In this document: positions 24,932 through 34,892 of the stretch, piece by piece
Position numbering within the stretch: the stretch's first letter is position 1
Layout of the letters: each line of letters begins with the position of its first letter
Source: Lachnoclostridium sp. UBA2905
Lineage (GTDB): Bacteria; Bacillota; Clostridia; Lachnospirales; Lachnospiraceae
Assembly (NCBI GenBank): GCA_002349525.1
Contig: DEDL01000032.1
Location: 93,804 to 157,803, forward strand
Reading direction: 5' to 3'
DNA length: 64,000 nt
Program-made: the position numbers and the translations under genes
Notes under the pieces: generated by a model
What the model was told of the DNA's origin: nothing
The model's input: the letters and a program-made list of their open reading frames with translations, nothing else
The model's database searches: none

Positions 24932-27325
24932 ATGGAAATGACTCTTGATAAGCTTGTCTATAATCAAAGTGGCAGGATAGTAAGTGTTAAGGGTAAGGGT
25001 GCCCTGCACAATCATCTTCTTGATATGGGACTTACCCCTGGAACAGAGGTCACACTTATTAAGAGAGCACCAATGGGTGACCCAATCGAATTTGAGTTGA
25101 GAGGTTATGAGCTCACAATAAGACTTTCCGAAGCTGAAAATATTGTAATAGAGCCAGTTTTAAGGGCTGCATCAGAAAATAATAAGGAAAAGCATATCAG
25201 AAAAAAACTGATGGATCATCCTGGTGTGGGTGAATCCCTTAAGGCCGAAAGTTATCATGCAAGAAAAATTGGAAAAACTATAAATAAGGGAATGCCCCTT
25301 TCTTTTGCCCTGGTGGGAAACCAGAACTGTGGAAAGACAACACTTTTTAACCAGCTTACCGGTTCTAACCAGCATGTAGGCAACTTCCCGGGTGTTACTG
25401 TAGATAAAAAGGAAGGCATAATAAGGAATCATCCTGAAGCAAGTGTAACTGACCTTCCGGGAATATATTCTCTTTCACCATATTCAAGTGAAGAGATTGT
25501 TACCAGAGAATTCCTTATGAATAATGACCTGACAGGAATAATCAACATTGTTGACGCATCTAATATTGAACGTAACCTGTATCTTACAATACAGCTTATG
25601 GAGTTAGGTATTCCGATGGTTTTAGCCCTTAACATGATGGATGAGGTAAGGAGCAACGGCGGAAGTATCAGGATAAATGAACTTGAAAGCATTCTTGGTA
25701 TTCCTGTAGTGCCTATATCTGCTGTGAAAAATGAAGGAATAGATGAACTTATTGACCATGCAATTCATATTGCAAGATATAGAGAAGCTCCTGGCCGTAT
25801 AGATTTTTGTGAGGACAGTGGAAAGACAGGAGATAAGGTTGGAGCGGTGCACAGGTGCATACACTCGGCAGAACATCTTCTGGAACCATATGCAATGACA
25901 GCAGGACTTCCAAAAAGGTATGCATCCACAAAAATGGTGGAGGGTGATGAGCTTATTAAGGAAGCTCTTAATGTACCTGAGGATGAGTTAAAGATTCTTG
26001 ACAGTATTATTGATGTAATGGAAAAAGAGAGTGGACTTGAAAGAGAGGCTGCTCTTGCGAATATGAGATTTGTCTTTATTGAAAAGGTCTGTAAAAATAC
26101 AGTTATAAAGCCTCACGAAAGTAAGGAACATAAAAGAAGCGTCAGTATAGACAGAATTCTTACAGGACGTTATACGGCAATCCCATGCTTCCTTTTAATA
26201 ATGGCTTTTGTCTTTGCCATGACATTTAGCTTTATCGGAGGTTTTTTATCTGATCTTATGGCAAAGGGTGTCGACTACATAATAAGTCTAATTGACGTGG
26301 CACTTACTAAAGCACAGATAAATGAGGTTGTTCATTCCCTTGTTATTGACGGTGTCTGTAATGGAGTAGGAAGTGTTTTAAGCTTTCTTCCGGTAATAGT
26401 TACATTATTTTTCTTCCTGTCAATACTTGAGGATACAGGTTATATGGCCAGAGTTGCATTTATTATGGACAGACTTCTTAGAAAAATTGGACTATCAGGA
26501 AGAAGCTTTGTTCCAATGCTTATTGGCTTTGGATGTTCAGTTCCGGCGATTATGTCAACAAGAACCTTGTCCAGTGAAAGAGACAGACGTATGACAATAT
26601 TTCTGACACCTTTTATGAGCTGTAGCGCCAAGCTTCCAATATATGCATTATTTACGACTGCATTTTTTGAAAAGCAGTACAGGGTGCTTGTTATGATAAG
26701 TCTGTATCTGCTTGGTATAGTGTGTGGTATTATATATGCACTTATTCTTAAGAAAACAATGTTTAAGGGTGAGCCGGTTCCTTTTGTAATGGAACTTCCT
26801 AACTACAGACTTCCAAGTGCGAAAAGTGTTGGATTTCTCTTATGGGAAAAGGCAAGAGGATTTATACAGAAGGCATTTACAATTATCCTGCTTGCAACCT
26901 TGATAATATGGTTCCTTCAGACTTTTGATATCAGATTTAATATAGCAGAATCTACAGATTCAAGTCTTCTTGCATTGGTAGGCGGTATTATCGCACCTAT
27001 ATTTGCCCCACTTGGATTTGGAGATTGGAGAGTGTCAACAGCTCTTATAACAGGATTTACTGCCAAGGAAAGTGTTGTGTCAACAATTACAGTACTCCTT
27101 GGAGGAGATGTATCGGTGCTGAAGACATTATTTTCACCGGCATCAGCCTATGTATTTTTGATATTTACACTTCTCTACACTCCTTGTGTTGCTGCAATTG
27201 CAACTGTTAAAAGGGAAATGGGCGGTCATAAGGCTGCAATACTGACAGCATTTTTACAGTGCCTTATTGCATGGATTGTGGCATTTTTGGCAAGATGTAT
27301 TATGCTTGCACTTGGAATGCAATGA
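24932..27325 (+). CDS. feoB: Ferrous iron transporter, FeoA-FeoB fusion
   Basis: Fe(II) uptake protein of the cytoplasmic membrane. Residues 1 to about 75 are a FeoA (SH3-like) domain (LDKLVYNQSGRIVSVKGKG, then LLDMGLTPGTEVTLIKRAPMGDPIEFELRGYELTIR), normally a separate small protein. A G-protein domain follows from about 120 with GNQNCGKTTLFN (G1), DLPGIYSLSPYS (G3) and LNMMDE (G4). Then come paired Gate/core membrane domains containing MLIGFGCSVPAIMSTRTLSSERDRRMTIFLTPFMSCSAKLPIYAL and a second gate with GFTAKESVVSTI. ATG at 24923 is only one base from AGGAGG (24916-24921), so ATG 24932 is preferred. 797 residues. Confidence 0.95.
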   Translation: MEMTLDKLVYNQSGRIVSVKGKGALHNHLLDMGLTPGTEVTLIKRAPMGDPIEFELRGYELTIRLSEAENIVIEPVLRAASENNKEKHIRKKLMDHPGVGESLKAESYHARKIGKTINKGMPLSFALVGNQNCGKTTLFNQLTGSNQHVGNFPGVTVDKKEGIIRNHPEASVTDLPGIYSLSPYSSEEIVTREFLMNNDLTGIINIVDASNIERNLYLTIQLMELGIPMVLALNMMDEVRSNGGSIRINELESILGIPVVPISAVKNEGIDELIDHAIHIARYREAPGRIDFCEDSGKTGDKVGAVHRCIHSAEHLLEPYAMTAGLPKRYASTKMVEGDELIKEALNVPEDELKILDSIIDVMEKESGLEREAALANMRFVFIEKVCKNTVIKPHESKEHKRSVSIDRILTGRYTAIPCFLLIMAFVFAMTFSFIGGFLSDLMAKGVDYIISLIDVALTKAQINEVVHSLVIDGVCNGVGSVLSFLPVIVTLFFFLSILEDTGYMARVAFIMDRLLRKIGLSGRSFVPMLIGFGCSVPAIMSTRTLSSERDRRMTIFLTPFMSCSAKLPIYALFTTAFFEKQYRVLVMISLYLLGIVCGIIYALILKKTMFKGEPVPFVMELPNYRLPSAKSVGFLLWEKARGFIQKAFTIILLATLIIWFLQTFDIRFNIAESTDSSLLALVGGIIAPIFAPLGFGDWRVSTALITGFTAKESVVSTITVLLGGDVSVLKTLFSPASAYVFLIFTLLYTPCVAAIATVKREMGGHKAAILTAFLQCLIAWIVAFLARCIMLALGMQ

Positions 27326-27719
27326 TTGTAAGAAAAAATAGTTATAAAAATAGTCACAAAAAGCCGTCATAAAAACGGCGATAAAACAACAAAAATAGTA
27401 AGAAGAATAATAAGAAAAATAATATTTTCATTGTGTGATGCATTTCTTATATTTCCTTTATAATTATATGCATAAATTTTAACATATAACAGATTCTGCT
27501 TTCAATGATATTTTGAATTCATTTATTTTATAATGAATTTTGAAAATTTTCTTAAGAGAACGCATAGAAGTATATTATATTTAAGACATTATTAATTAAA
27601 TATTTATGAAATAAACATAAACAGATTCGAATTGTATTATATAATATAAGTATTGAATTTTTGCTTTGAAATGATTAAATTCAGGCGAAGGTTCGGAAAA
27701 GAAATGGAGGACACATATT
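27326..27719. other. 394-bp intergenic gap upstream of the xylanase
   Basis: No gene was found. A short hairpin GCCGT/ACGGC (27363-27379) without a T-run follows feoB; the rest is very AT-rich. A perfect TATAAT at 27640-27645 about 75 bases before the xylanase start is the likely -10, but only a poor -35 (TAAACA, 16-base spacing) accompanies it. No inverted repeat or catabolite-response-like operator stood out. Confidence 0.5.
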
Positions 27720-29978
27720 ATGAAGAGAAAGGAAATTTTAGCGGGAGCTCTTGCCATGGCAATGACCGTTTCAATGCTTGGCGGTATTAACACAGGCATG
27801 AGCGCTTCTGCAGCTAAGGCACCTAAACTTAGCGCAAAATCAAAAAGTGCTGAAGCAGGCACATCATTTACTCTTAAGGTAAAGAATAACGGCACAAAAA
27901 TTGTTAAGACAACATGGAAGACAAGCAAGAAGAAGTTTGTCACAATCAGCAAGAAGAAGAAAACATCAGTAAAGGTCAAAGCGAAGGCCGAAGGTTCCAG
28001 TGTTGTTTCTGCAAAAGTGAAGTTTAAGGCAGGAAAGAAAACTGCAACCAGGACTCTTAAGTGCAAGGTAAAGGTTGTAGCTGCTGAAGCAAAACAGACT
28101 ACACCAACACAGGCACCTGCAGGTGGTCAGGTGACTACACCAACACAGGCATCTGTACAGGCTAACCCAACAGCTGAGCCAACACCAACTCCAAAACCGG
28201 ATTATTATGAATATGATTATTTTGGAATGTATGATGGAAGTAAGGCTACATCACCTGAGAACATCTATGTTAACTTCGTATTATCTGATTCATGGCAGAC
28301 TAATACAAAGCTTTCAGCTATCGAATCTGTTGATCTTAAGATGGATTCAAGCCAGAGCTTTGATGTAGATGTTTACGTAGCTGAGTATGACTGTGATATT
28401 AACAGCAATGGTAAAAAGATAGCAACTATAACACTTGATGGTACAAAGGGACAGGAAATTTCATTAACTGATGAGATTAAGGGTAACAAAGAGATAGCAG
28501 CATTTGACAGTACAGGAAACGGAAGAATTTCATTCGGTTTTGCTCCTGCAGATGGCAAAGGCAAATTTGTTATTCATGACATGTATGTAAATTATCACAA
28601 TAATAATACTAATGAGATATCACATCACAAGGCTGCAATCAGCGTTGAGACAAGTTCAATCGGTGCAGCTAAGACTAAGTACAATGAGGATAAGAAGGCT
28701 GCTGAAGATGCAGAAGAATCATTTAGCAAAACCTTGAATGATTATATTGCAGAGTACCCTGCAGGACTTATCGAGGTACGTCCTAAGGATGCAACTGATG
28801 CAATCAATAATTATTCAAGTATGGCTGAGCTTACAGAAGCAAAGGGATATAAGTTTGGTACATGTGTTACATATAACCTTATTAAGAACGATCCTGAGTT
28901 CTGTAAACTTCTTGCACATCATTGTGACAGTATAACTGCAATGAACGAGTTCAAGGCATATTCACTCCTTGACTATGATGCTTCTGTTGCAGCATATACA
29001 GATGAAACCTCAATGCCTGTTATGAGATATCAGAAGGCTGATGAGATATGTGAATGGGCAAGAGCCAACAATCTTAAGATTCGTGGTCATGCACTTGTAT
29101 GGGATAACTCAATGAAGGAGTGGTTCTTTAAGAAGGGCTTCAGCAAGGAAGATAATGCTGAATTCTCATCAAATGATGTGTGCCGTGAACGTCTTAAATA
29201 TTATGTTGACCAGGTAATGCGTCATTTCCAGGAGAAGTATCCTGATGTTGTATACTGCTGGGATGTTGTTAATGAAGGAATTGACGAGAACAGTGGTGAC
29301 AAGCTTAAGATAAGACAGAACCGTGGAGCACAGAACTTATTCTATTATCACTGCTCATCCAAAGCTAATGGCAAGGGTGAGAACTATGTTAAGTTTACAT
29401 TCGACTGTGCATATGATACACGTGAAGCAATGATTAATGAAGGTTTACTTTCAGAAAGATCAAAGATTGAACTTGTATACAATGATTATAATGTAATTGA
29501 AGCCAATAAGCGACCATATATCAAGAAGCTTGTTGAATCACTTAACAGTGATCCAAACAGACAGATATGTGACTCAGTAGGATGCCAGGGTTACCTTGGT
29601 GCTTACCAGAAACAGCAGGGTTGTCTGACTCAGGACTGGGTAGACAAGACAACAACAACTATTAAAGAGTTCTCATCAATGTCACCAAGCGTACATGTAC
29701 AGCTTACAGAAATGGCAATGAGAAACTTTGACTGGGATGCTCTTGATGATCATGGAACATTTGCAGCTAATCTCTTTAATGCACTTGCTGATATTAACTC
29801 AGAGACTGACAATTCATTTACAAGTATGTCAATATGGGCATTCATCGACGACCCTGTAATGAACAAGGTTGAGGAAAGCTTTGACTACTGGCAGTACGCT
29901 CCATTCAGTGGACTGTTTGATGATGTTTACAGAGTAAAGCCTGCATTTATCAATGCACATGAAATACTTAGTAAGTAA
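27720..29978 (+). CDS. Secreted endo-1,4-beta-xylanase, GH10, with N-terminal Lys-rich domain
   Basis: Hydrolyses xylan outside the cell. The 752-residue protein has a signal peptide (about 1-32, ending ASAAKA) and a lysine-rich Ig-like domain (about 35-122) whose repeated KKKT/KVKAKAEGSSVV strands resemble Big2-type modules. A Thr/Pro linker with TPTQA repeats (about 125-160) and a possible carbohydrate-binding module (about 165-310) follow, then a GH10 barrel from about 340. The acid/base is E519 in WDVVNEG and the nucleophile E664 in QLTEMAM; RGHALVWDN is the conserved substrate-cleft motif. GGAGG precedes the ATG and a terminator follows, so the gene is monocistronic. No sorting signal is seen; the basic Ig-like domain may hold it at the cell surface. 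Confidence 0.92.
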   Translation: MKRKEILAGALAMAMTVSMLGGINTGMSASAAKAPKLSAKSKSAEAGTSFTLKVKNNGTKIVKTTWKTSKKKFVTISKKKKTSVKVKAKAEGSSVVSAKVKFKAGKKTATRTLKCKVKVVAAEAKQTTPTQAPAGGQVTTPTQASVQANPTAEPTPTPKPDYYEYDYFGMYDGSKATSPENIYVNFVLSDSWQTNTKLSAIESVDLKMDSSQSFDVDVYVAEYDCDINSNGKKIATITLDGTKGQEISLTDEIKGNKEIAAFDSTGNGRISFGFAPADGKGKFVIHDMYVNYHNNNTNEISHHKAAISVETSSIGAAKTKYNEDKKAAEDAEESFSKTLNDYIAEYPAGLIEVRPKDATDAINNYSSMAELTEAKGYKFGTCVTYNLIKNDPEFCKLLAHHCDSITAMNEFKAYSLLDYDASVAAYTDETSMPVMRYQKADEICEWARANNLKIRGHALVWDNSMKEWFFKKGFSKEDNAEFSSNDVCRERLKYYVDQVMRHFQEKYPDVVYCWDVVNEGIDENSGDKLKIRQNRGAQNLFYYHCSSKANGKGENYVKFTFDCAYDTREAMINEGLLSERSKIELVYNDYNVIEANKRPYIKKLVESLNSDPNRQICDSVGCQGYLGAYQKQQGCLTQDWVDKTTTTIKEFSSMSPSVHVQLTEMAMRNFDWDALDDHGTFAANLFNALADINSETDNSFTSMSIWAFIDDPVMNKVEESFDYWQYAPFSGLFDDVYRVKPAFINAHEILSK

Positions 29979-30014
29979 TCCTGTATGATGCATAATAAGA
30001 TACGGAAATAGTAG

Positions 30015-30066
30015 ATTCCCTTTACGGTTTAAGGCTTCATAAAAGCTTGCTGTAAAGGGAATTTTT
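30015..30066 (+). terminator. Terminator of the xylanase gene
   Basis: ATTCCCTTTAC (30015-30025) pairs with GTAAAGGGAAT (30052-30062), 11 bp, enclosing a smaller inner hairpin, followed by T-run 30062-30066. Confidence 0.9.
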
Positions 30067-30160
30067 GCTGTAAAACAAAAAAACACTTGACGTAAATATT
30101 ATCAAAAATTATAATGTTAATATGTAGTTGTAAACAGAATGAAATGGGAGATGATTAAGG

Positions 30161-30340
30161 ATGGCGAGAACTGGCAGACCAAAGGGAACTAACAATAAGA
30201 ATGTGATCTGTTCATTAAGAATGGATGAGGCTACAAAGACCAGACTTGAAGAATATTGTAAAAGAATGAAGGTCGTTAAGTCAGCGGCTTTAAGACACGC
30301 AATTGATTTGCTTGCTGAAGAAGAGGAAAAGAACAAATAA
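30161..30340 (+). CDS. Small ribbon-helix-helix DNA-binding protein (59 aa)
   Basis: A 59-codon gene: it starts MARTGRPKGTNNKN, continues with a strand VICSLRMDEA, a helix TKTRLEEYCKRMKVVK and a second helix SAALRHAIDLLAEEEEK. This strand-helix-helix order, with the turn before SAALRHAI, is that of CopG/Arc-type regulators; a basic N-terminal tail (RPKG) is common in them. GGGAG at 30146-30150 precedes the ATG by 10 bases, and terminators flank the gene on both sides (30015-30066 and 30381-30424), so it has its own transcript. No toxin gene is adjacent. Function as a dimeric DNA-binding regulator is inferred; the target is unknown. Confidence 0.8.
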   Translation: MARTGRPKGTNNKNVICSLRMDEATKTRLEEYCKRMKVVKSAALRHAIDLLAEEEEKNK

Positions 30341-30380
30341 TACAGCATTTTCTTTTCTATTTGACGGAGATAAACGGAAG

Positions 30381-30424
30381 ATGAGCTGATACTTAAGCGA
30401 AGATGCTTAGGACAGCTCATTTTT
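30381..30424 (+). terminator. Terminator of the small ribbon-helix-helix gene
   Basis: ATGAGCTG (30381-30388) pairs with CAGCTCAT (30413-30420), with an inner CTTAAGC/GCTTAG stem, followed by TTTT. Confidence 0.85.
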
Positions 30425-30495
30425 ATCTCATTGATTTAAAGACTTATTATAAGCCTTACCTACTGTATGATAAGGCATGGTATGGGAGAATAGTT

Positions 30496-31911
30496 ATGTA
30501 TGACGTAACTTCTATGAAGGCAGAGGAGTTTATCTGCCATGAAGAGATATTGGAATCATTGAAGTATGCTGATGAGAATAAGGATAATATTCCGCTGATA
30601 GATTCCATAATTGAAAAGGCAAAACTTAGAAGGGGACTTAATCACAGAGAGGCTTCTGTTCTTTTAGCCTGTGATAAGCCGGAAAAGATTAAAGAGATAT
30701 ATGATCTGGCAGAACAGATCAAGAAGGATTTTTATGGTAACAGGATAGTAATGTTTGCGCCACTTTATTTGTCCAATTATTGTGTTAATGGATGTGTATA
30801 TTGTCCATATCATGCTAAGAACAGACATATTCCAAGGAAAAAGCTTACGATGGAGGAAGTGAAGAAGGAAGTAACCGCACTCCAGGATATGGGACATAAG
30901 AGACTTGCCATAGAGGCAGGGGAAGACCCTGTGAACAATCCCATAGATTATATACTTGAATGCATTGATACAATATATAACATTAAGCATAAGAATGGTG
31001 CAATCAGAAGAGTTAATGTTAATATAGCAGCAACAACTGTTGAGAATTATAGAAAGCTTAAGGAAGCAGGAATAGGAACCTACATCCTTTTTCAGGAGAC
31101 ATATCATAAGGAAAGCTATGAAAAGCTTCATCCAACAGGTCCTAAGCATGATTATGCATATCATACTGAAGCCATGGACAGAGCCATGGAAGGCGGTATT
31201 GATGATGTGGGACTTGGTGTTTTATTTGGACTTGAGCTTTACAGATATGAATATTGTGCATTGCTGATGCATGCGGAGCATCTTGAAGCAGTTCATGGAG
31301 TTGGACCACATACTATATCAGTGCCAAGAATCAAGCATGCAGATGATATTGATCCATCAGCTTTTGATAATTCAATAAGTGATGAGATATTTTGTAAGAT
31401 AGCAGCACTTATACGTGTTGCAGTACCATATACCGGTATGATTATTTCGACAAGAGAAAGTGAAGAAGTAAGGAAAGAGATAATCAGATTGGGAGTTTCA
31501 CAGATTTCCGGAGGTTCAAGAACAAGTGTAGGTGGTTATTGTGAGGATGAACGTCCACATGATACAGAGCAGTTTGATGTTTCTGACCAGAGGACACTGG
31601 ATGAGGTAGTTAACTGGCTTATGAGGGAAGGATATATTCCTTCATTCTGTACAGCCTGCTACCGAGAAGGAAGAACAGGAGACAGATTTATGTCCCTTTG
31701 TAAGAGCGGACAGATTCTTAACTGCTGCCATCCTAATGCACTTATGACCCTTAAGGAATATCTTATGGATTATGCCGGGGATGACACCAGGGCTATAGGT
31801 GAAGCTCTTATAGAGGCAGAGCTGAAGAAAATTCCTAATGAAAGGGTTAAGGATATCTGCAGCAGCAATCTTGCCAAGATAGAACAGGGAATCAGGGATT
31901 TTAGGTTCTGA
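30496..31911 (+). CDS. hydG: [FeFe]-hydrogenase maturase HydG (tyrosine lyase)
   Basis: Radical SAM enzyme that cleaves tyrosine to make the CO and cyanide ligands of the hydrogenase H-cluster. 471 residues; the radical SAM cluster is C96-X3-C100-X2-C103 (NYCVNGCVYCPYH), and the HydG-specific auxiliary cluster motif CX2CX22C is C385, C388 and C411 near the C-terminus. That motif separates it from ThiH. An in-frame start at 30403 overlaps the preceding terminator; ATG at 30496 has GGGAG at 30484-30488 and is preferred. hydF follows 29 bases later; hydE and the hydrogenase itself are not in the window. Confidence 0.95.
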   Translation: MYDVTSMKAEEFICHEEILESLKYADENKDNIPLIDSIIEKAKLRRGLNHREASVLLACDKPEKIKEIYDLAEQIKKDFYGNRIVMFAPLYLSNYCVNGCVYCPYHAKNRHIPRKKLTMEEVKKEVTALQDMGHKRLAIEAGEDPVNNPIDYILECIDTIYNIKHKNGAIRRVNVNIAATTVENYRKLKEAGIGTYILFQETYHKESYEKLHPTGPKHDYAYHTEAMDRAMEGGIDDVGLGVLFGLELYRYEYCALLMHAEHLEAVHGVGPHTISVPRIKHADDIDPSAFDNSISDEIFCKIAALIRVAVPYTGMIISTRESEEVRKEIIRLGVSQISGGSRTSVGGYCEDERPHDTEQFDVSDQRTLDEVVNWLMREGYIPSFCTACYREGRTGDRFMSLCKSGQILNCCHPNALMTLKEYLMDYAGDDTRAIGEALIEAELKKIPNERVKDICSSNLAKIEQGIRDFRF

Positions 31912-31940
31912 TTATATTTTTGTGACTGGGAGACATTGTT

Positions 31941-33128
31941 ATGGGACTGAATGATACACCTTCATCAGAAAGAACACATATTGGTTTCTTTGGAAACCGC
32001 AATGCTGGTAAGTCAAGTCTTTTTAATGCCGTAACCTGCCAGAAGCTTTCAGTTGTGTCAGATGTGCCTGGCACTACTACTGACACAGTGAAAAAGAGTA
32101 TGGAGATACTTCCGCTGGGACCGGTGGTTCTTATGGATACTCCGGGATTTGATGATGAGGGAGCACTTGGCAGTAAAAGAGTTGGTGTAAGCAGTAAGAC
32201 ACTTGCTGTATCTGATGCTGCAGTTCTTGTTATAGATGCTACTCTTGGAATGACCGATACTGATAAGCTTCTTATTAGCCGGTTCAAGGAACAGGGTATT
32301 CCATATATTGTTGTATACAATAAGATTGATGTGGCAGCAGACTATATGGAGTCAGAATCTAAAGAGGATACTATATATGTAAGTGCTAAGACCGGAGAGA
32401 ATATTGACAGGCTTAAGGATATGCTTGGCAGGATAGTAAAACCGGAAAGAACAGTATCCTATGTTTCAGATTTTGTGAATAAGGGAGACCTTGTAATTCT
32501 GGTAGTTCCGATTGACAGTGCGGCCCCTAAGGGAAGGCTTATACTGCCTGAACAGCAGGCCATAAGAGAGATACTTGATTCTGATGGTATGGCACTTACA
32601 GTAAAGGAAGATGCCTTGGCTGAAACTCTTTATAATATAGGCATAAAGCCAGCTCTTGTTATAACAGACAGTCAGGTTTTTGAATATGTAAGCCGAGTTG
32701 TGCCTGAGGAGATTCCACTCACATCATTTAGTATTCTTATGGCAAGATATAAGGGCTTTCTTGATATGGCCATAGAAGGAGCCAGGGTACTTGACCAACT
32801 GTCTGACGGTGACGGAGTTCTTATATGTGAAGGCTGCACACATCACAGACAGTGCGATGATATAGGTACAGTTAAGCTTCCAGCTATGATTAGAAAATTT
32901 TCAGGTAAAAAGATAGACTTTACATTTACAAGCGGGCATGAATTTACAGATAATCCAGGTGAATATAAGCTTATGATACACTGTGGAGGATGTATGCTTG
33001 GCAGGAAGGAAGTACTTTTGCGCATGAAGGCTGCAAAGAATGCGGGAATTCCGGTTACTAATTACGGAACTTCCATAGCCTTTATGAAAGGAATACTTGA
33101 CAGAAGTACTCAGATTATGAAACACTGA
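31941..33128 (+). CDS. hydF: [FeFe]-hydrogenase maturation GTPase HydF
   Basis: Scaffold GTPase that assembles the H-cluster precursor and delivers it to the hydrogenase. 395 residues: GTPase domain with GNRNAGKSSLFNAV (G1), DTPGFDDEG (G3), VYNKIDV (G4); then a dimerisation domain; then the C-terminal cluster-binding domain with CEGCTHHRQCDDIG and HCGGCMLGRKE, the conserved His/Cys ligands. GGGAG precedes the ATG. Adjacent hydG makes the assignment secure. Confidence 0.96.
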   Translation: MGLNDTPSSERTHIGFFGNRNAGKSSLFNAVTCQKLSVVSDVPGTTTDTVKKSMEILPLGPVVLMDTPGFDDEGALGSKRVGVSSKTLAVSDAAVLVIDATLGMTDTDKLLISRFKEQGIPYIVVYNKIDVAADYMESESKEDTIYVSAKTGENIDRLKDMLGRIVKPERTVSYVSDFVNKGDLVILVVPIDSAAPKGRLILPEQQAIREILDSDGMALTVKEDALAETLYNIGIKPALVITDSQVFEYVSRVVPEEIPLTSFSILMARYKGFLDMAIEGARVLDQLSDGDGVLICEGCTHHRQCDDIGTVKLPAMIRKFSGKKIDFTFTSGHEFTDNPGEYKLMIHCGGCMLGRKEVLLRMKAAKNAGIPVTNYGTSIAFMKGILDRSTQIMKH

Positions 33129-33264
33129 TAGAGTAATAACTGTATTTTCCGTATATAAATGATGAGAGAATATATGGTCAGAAAACAGAAGTGTTCTGCC
33201 GGTCTTAATCTTTATATGCGTATAATAAAACAATAAACTAATAATAATCCGGGAGGAGAGATTA

Positions 33265-34869
33265 ATGGCAATGAGTAAAAATGACATTATTAAGACAATC
33301 GAAACAGGAAAGGCCATACTTGGTATTGAGTTTGGTTCAACAAGAATTAAGGCTGTACTTATTGGTGCAGACAATGCACCTATAGCACAGGGAAGCCATG
33401 ATTGGGAGAACAGACTTGAGAATGGTATCTGGACATACAGTCTTGAGGATATCTGGACTGGCTTACAGGACAGCTATTCAAACATGGTTAAGGATGTTAA
33501 GGAGCAGTATGGTGTACCTGTTAAGAAGCTTGCAGCAATTGGATTTAGTGCTATGATGCATGGTTACCTTGCATTTGATAAGGCTGGTGAGCTTTTAGTA
33601 CCATTTCGTACATGGAGAAACACAATTACAGAGGAAGCATCAGAAAAGCTTAGTGAGCTTTTTGATTTCCATATTCCACAGAGATGGAGTATCGCACATC
33701 TTTATCAGGCAATTCTTAATGGTGAAGATCATGTTAAGAATATTGATTTCCAGACAACACTTGCAGGATATGTTCACTGGAAACTTACAGGAAGCAAGGT
33801 TCTTGGTGTTGGTGAAGCATCAGGTATGTTCCCAATTGACAGTGAAACAGGCGATTATGATGCAGATATGATAGCTAAGTTTGAAAACCTCGTTGCAGAT
33901 AAAAACTTTGACTGGAAGCTTTCAGAGATTCTTCCTAAGGTTCTTACAGCTGGTGAAGAAGCAGGAATACTTACAGAAGATGGAGCTAAGCTTCTTGACG
34001 TATCAGGAACACTTGAAGCAGGAATTCCACTTTGCCCACCAGAAGGTGATGCAGGAACAGGAATGGTTGCTACAAACAGTGTTGCTAAGCGTACAGGTAA
34101 TGTATCAGCAGGAACATCAGTATTTGCAATGGTAGTACTTGAGAAAGCTCTTTCCAAGGCATATGATGCAATTGACCTTGTAACAACTCCAACAGGACAT
34201 GCAGTTGCAATGGTTCACTGCAACAACTGTACTTCAGACCTTAATGCATGGGTTAATATCTTTAAGGAGTTTGCAGAGAGCTTTGGAATAGATGTTGACA
34301 TGAATAAGTTATTTGGAACACTTTACAACAAGGCACTCGAAGGAGATGCTGACTGTGGTGGACTTCTTGCTTACAACTATTTCTCAGGAGAGCATATTAC
34401 AGGATTTGAAGAGGGACGTCCTTTATTCGTTCGTACAACGGACAGCAACTTCAATCTTGCAAACTTTATGAGAGTACACCTTTTCACAGCACTTGGTGCT
34501 CTTAAGACAGGATGTGATATTCTTCTTAAACAGGAGAAGGTAAAGGTTGATAATATTACAGGACATGGCGGACTCTTCAAGACTAAGGGAGTTGGTCAGT
34601 CAATTCTTGCAGCTGCAATGAATGCACCTGTATCAGTTATGGAAACAGCCGGAGAAGGTGGAGCCTGGGGAATCGCCCTTCTTGCATCATACATGGTTAA
34701 CAAGGGAAGCAAAACTCTTGATGAGTTCCTTAATGATGATGTATTCGGTGGAGAAACAGGTACTAAGATGGAGCCTGTTGCTGCTGATGTTGAAGGATTT
34801 GACAAGTTTATTGAACGTTATACTGCAGGTCTTCCAATCGAAAGAGCAGCAGTTGACTCACTCAAATAA
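33265..34869 (+). CDS. FGGY-family pentulose kinase (xylulokinase/ribulokinase type)
   Basis: ATP-dependent kinase for a ketopentose or related sugar. 534 residues with ILGIEFGSTRIKAVLIG (phosphate 1 region) near residue 18, FSAMMHGYLAFD and FRTWRNTIT, PEGDAGTGMVATNSV, NVSAGTSVFAMV and a C-terminal ITGHGGLFKTKGVGQSILAAAMNAPVSVMETAGEGGAWGIALLAS, all FGGY features. Clostridial proteins of this kind usually sit with arabinose or xylose genes and are variously called xylulokinase or ribulokinase. No isomerase is adjacent here, so the sugar is unresolved. GGGAGGAG precedes the ATG. Codon use looks strongly biased, suggesting high expression. Confidence 0.85.
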   Translation: MAMSKNDIIKTIETGKAILGIEFGSTRIKAVLIGADNAPIAQGSHDWENRLENGIWTYSLEDIWTGLQDSYSNMVKDVKEQYGVPVKKLAAIGFSAMMHGYLAFDKAGELLVPFRTWRNTITEEASEKLSELFDFHIPQRWSIAHLYQAILNGEDHVKNIDFQTTLAGYVHWKLTGSKVLGVGEASGMFPIDSETGDYDADMIAKFENLVADKNFDWKLSEILPKVLTAGEEAGILTEDGAKLLDVSGTLEAGIPLCPPEGDAGTGMVATNSVAKRTGNVSAGTSVFAMVVLEKALSKAYDAIDLVTTPTGHAVAMVHCNNCTSDLNAWVNIFKEFAESFGIDVDMNKLFGTLYNKALEGDADCGGLLAYNYFSGEHITGFEEGRPLFVRTTDSNFNLANFMRVHLFTALGALKTGCDILLKQEKVKVDNITGHGGLFKTKGVGQSILAAAMNAPVSVMETAGEGGAWGIALLASYMVNKGSKTLDEFLNDDVFGGETGTKMEPVAADVEGFDKFIERYTAGLPIERAAVDSLK

Positions 34870-34892
34870 TTAAAAGCTTTGGGATAATAAAA

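Noticed and set aside
30403..30495. Upstream start for hydG
   Set aside because: It lies in the terminator of the preceding small gene and would add 31 residues not typical of HydG.
30664..31164. 166-codon open frame on the minus strand inside hydG
   Set aside because: Complement of a certain gene, with Cys/Ile-rich composition and no start context.
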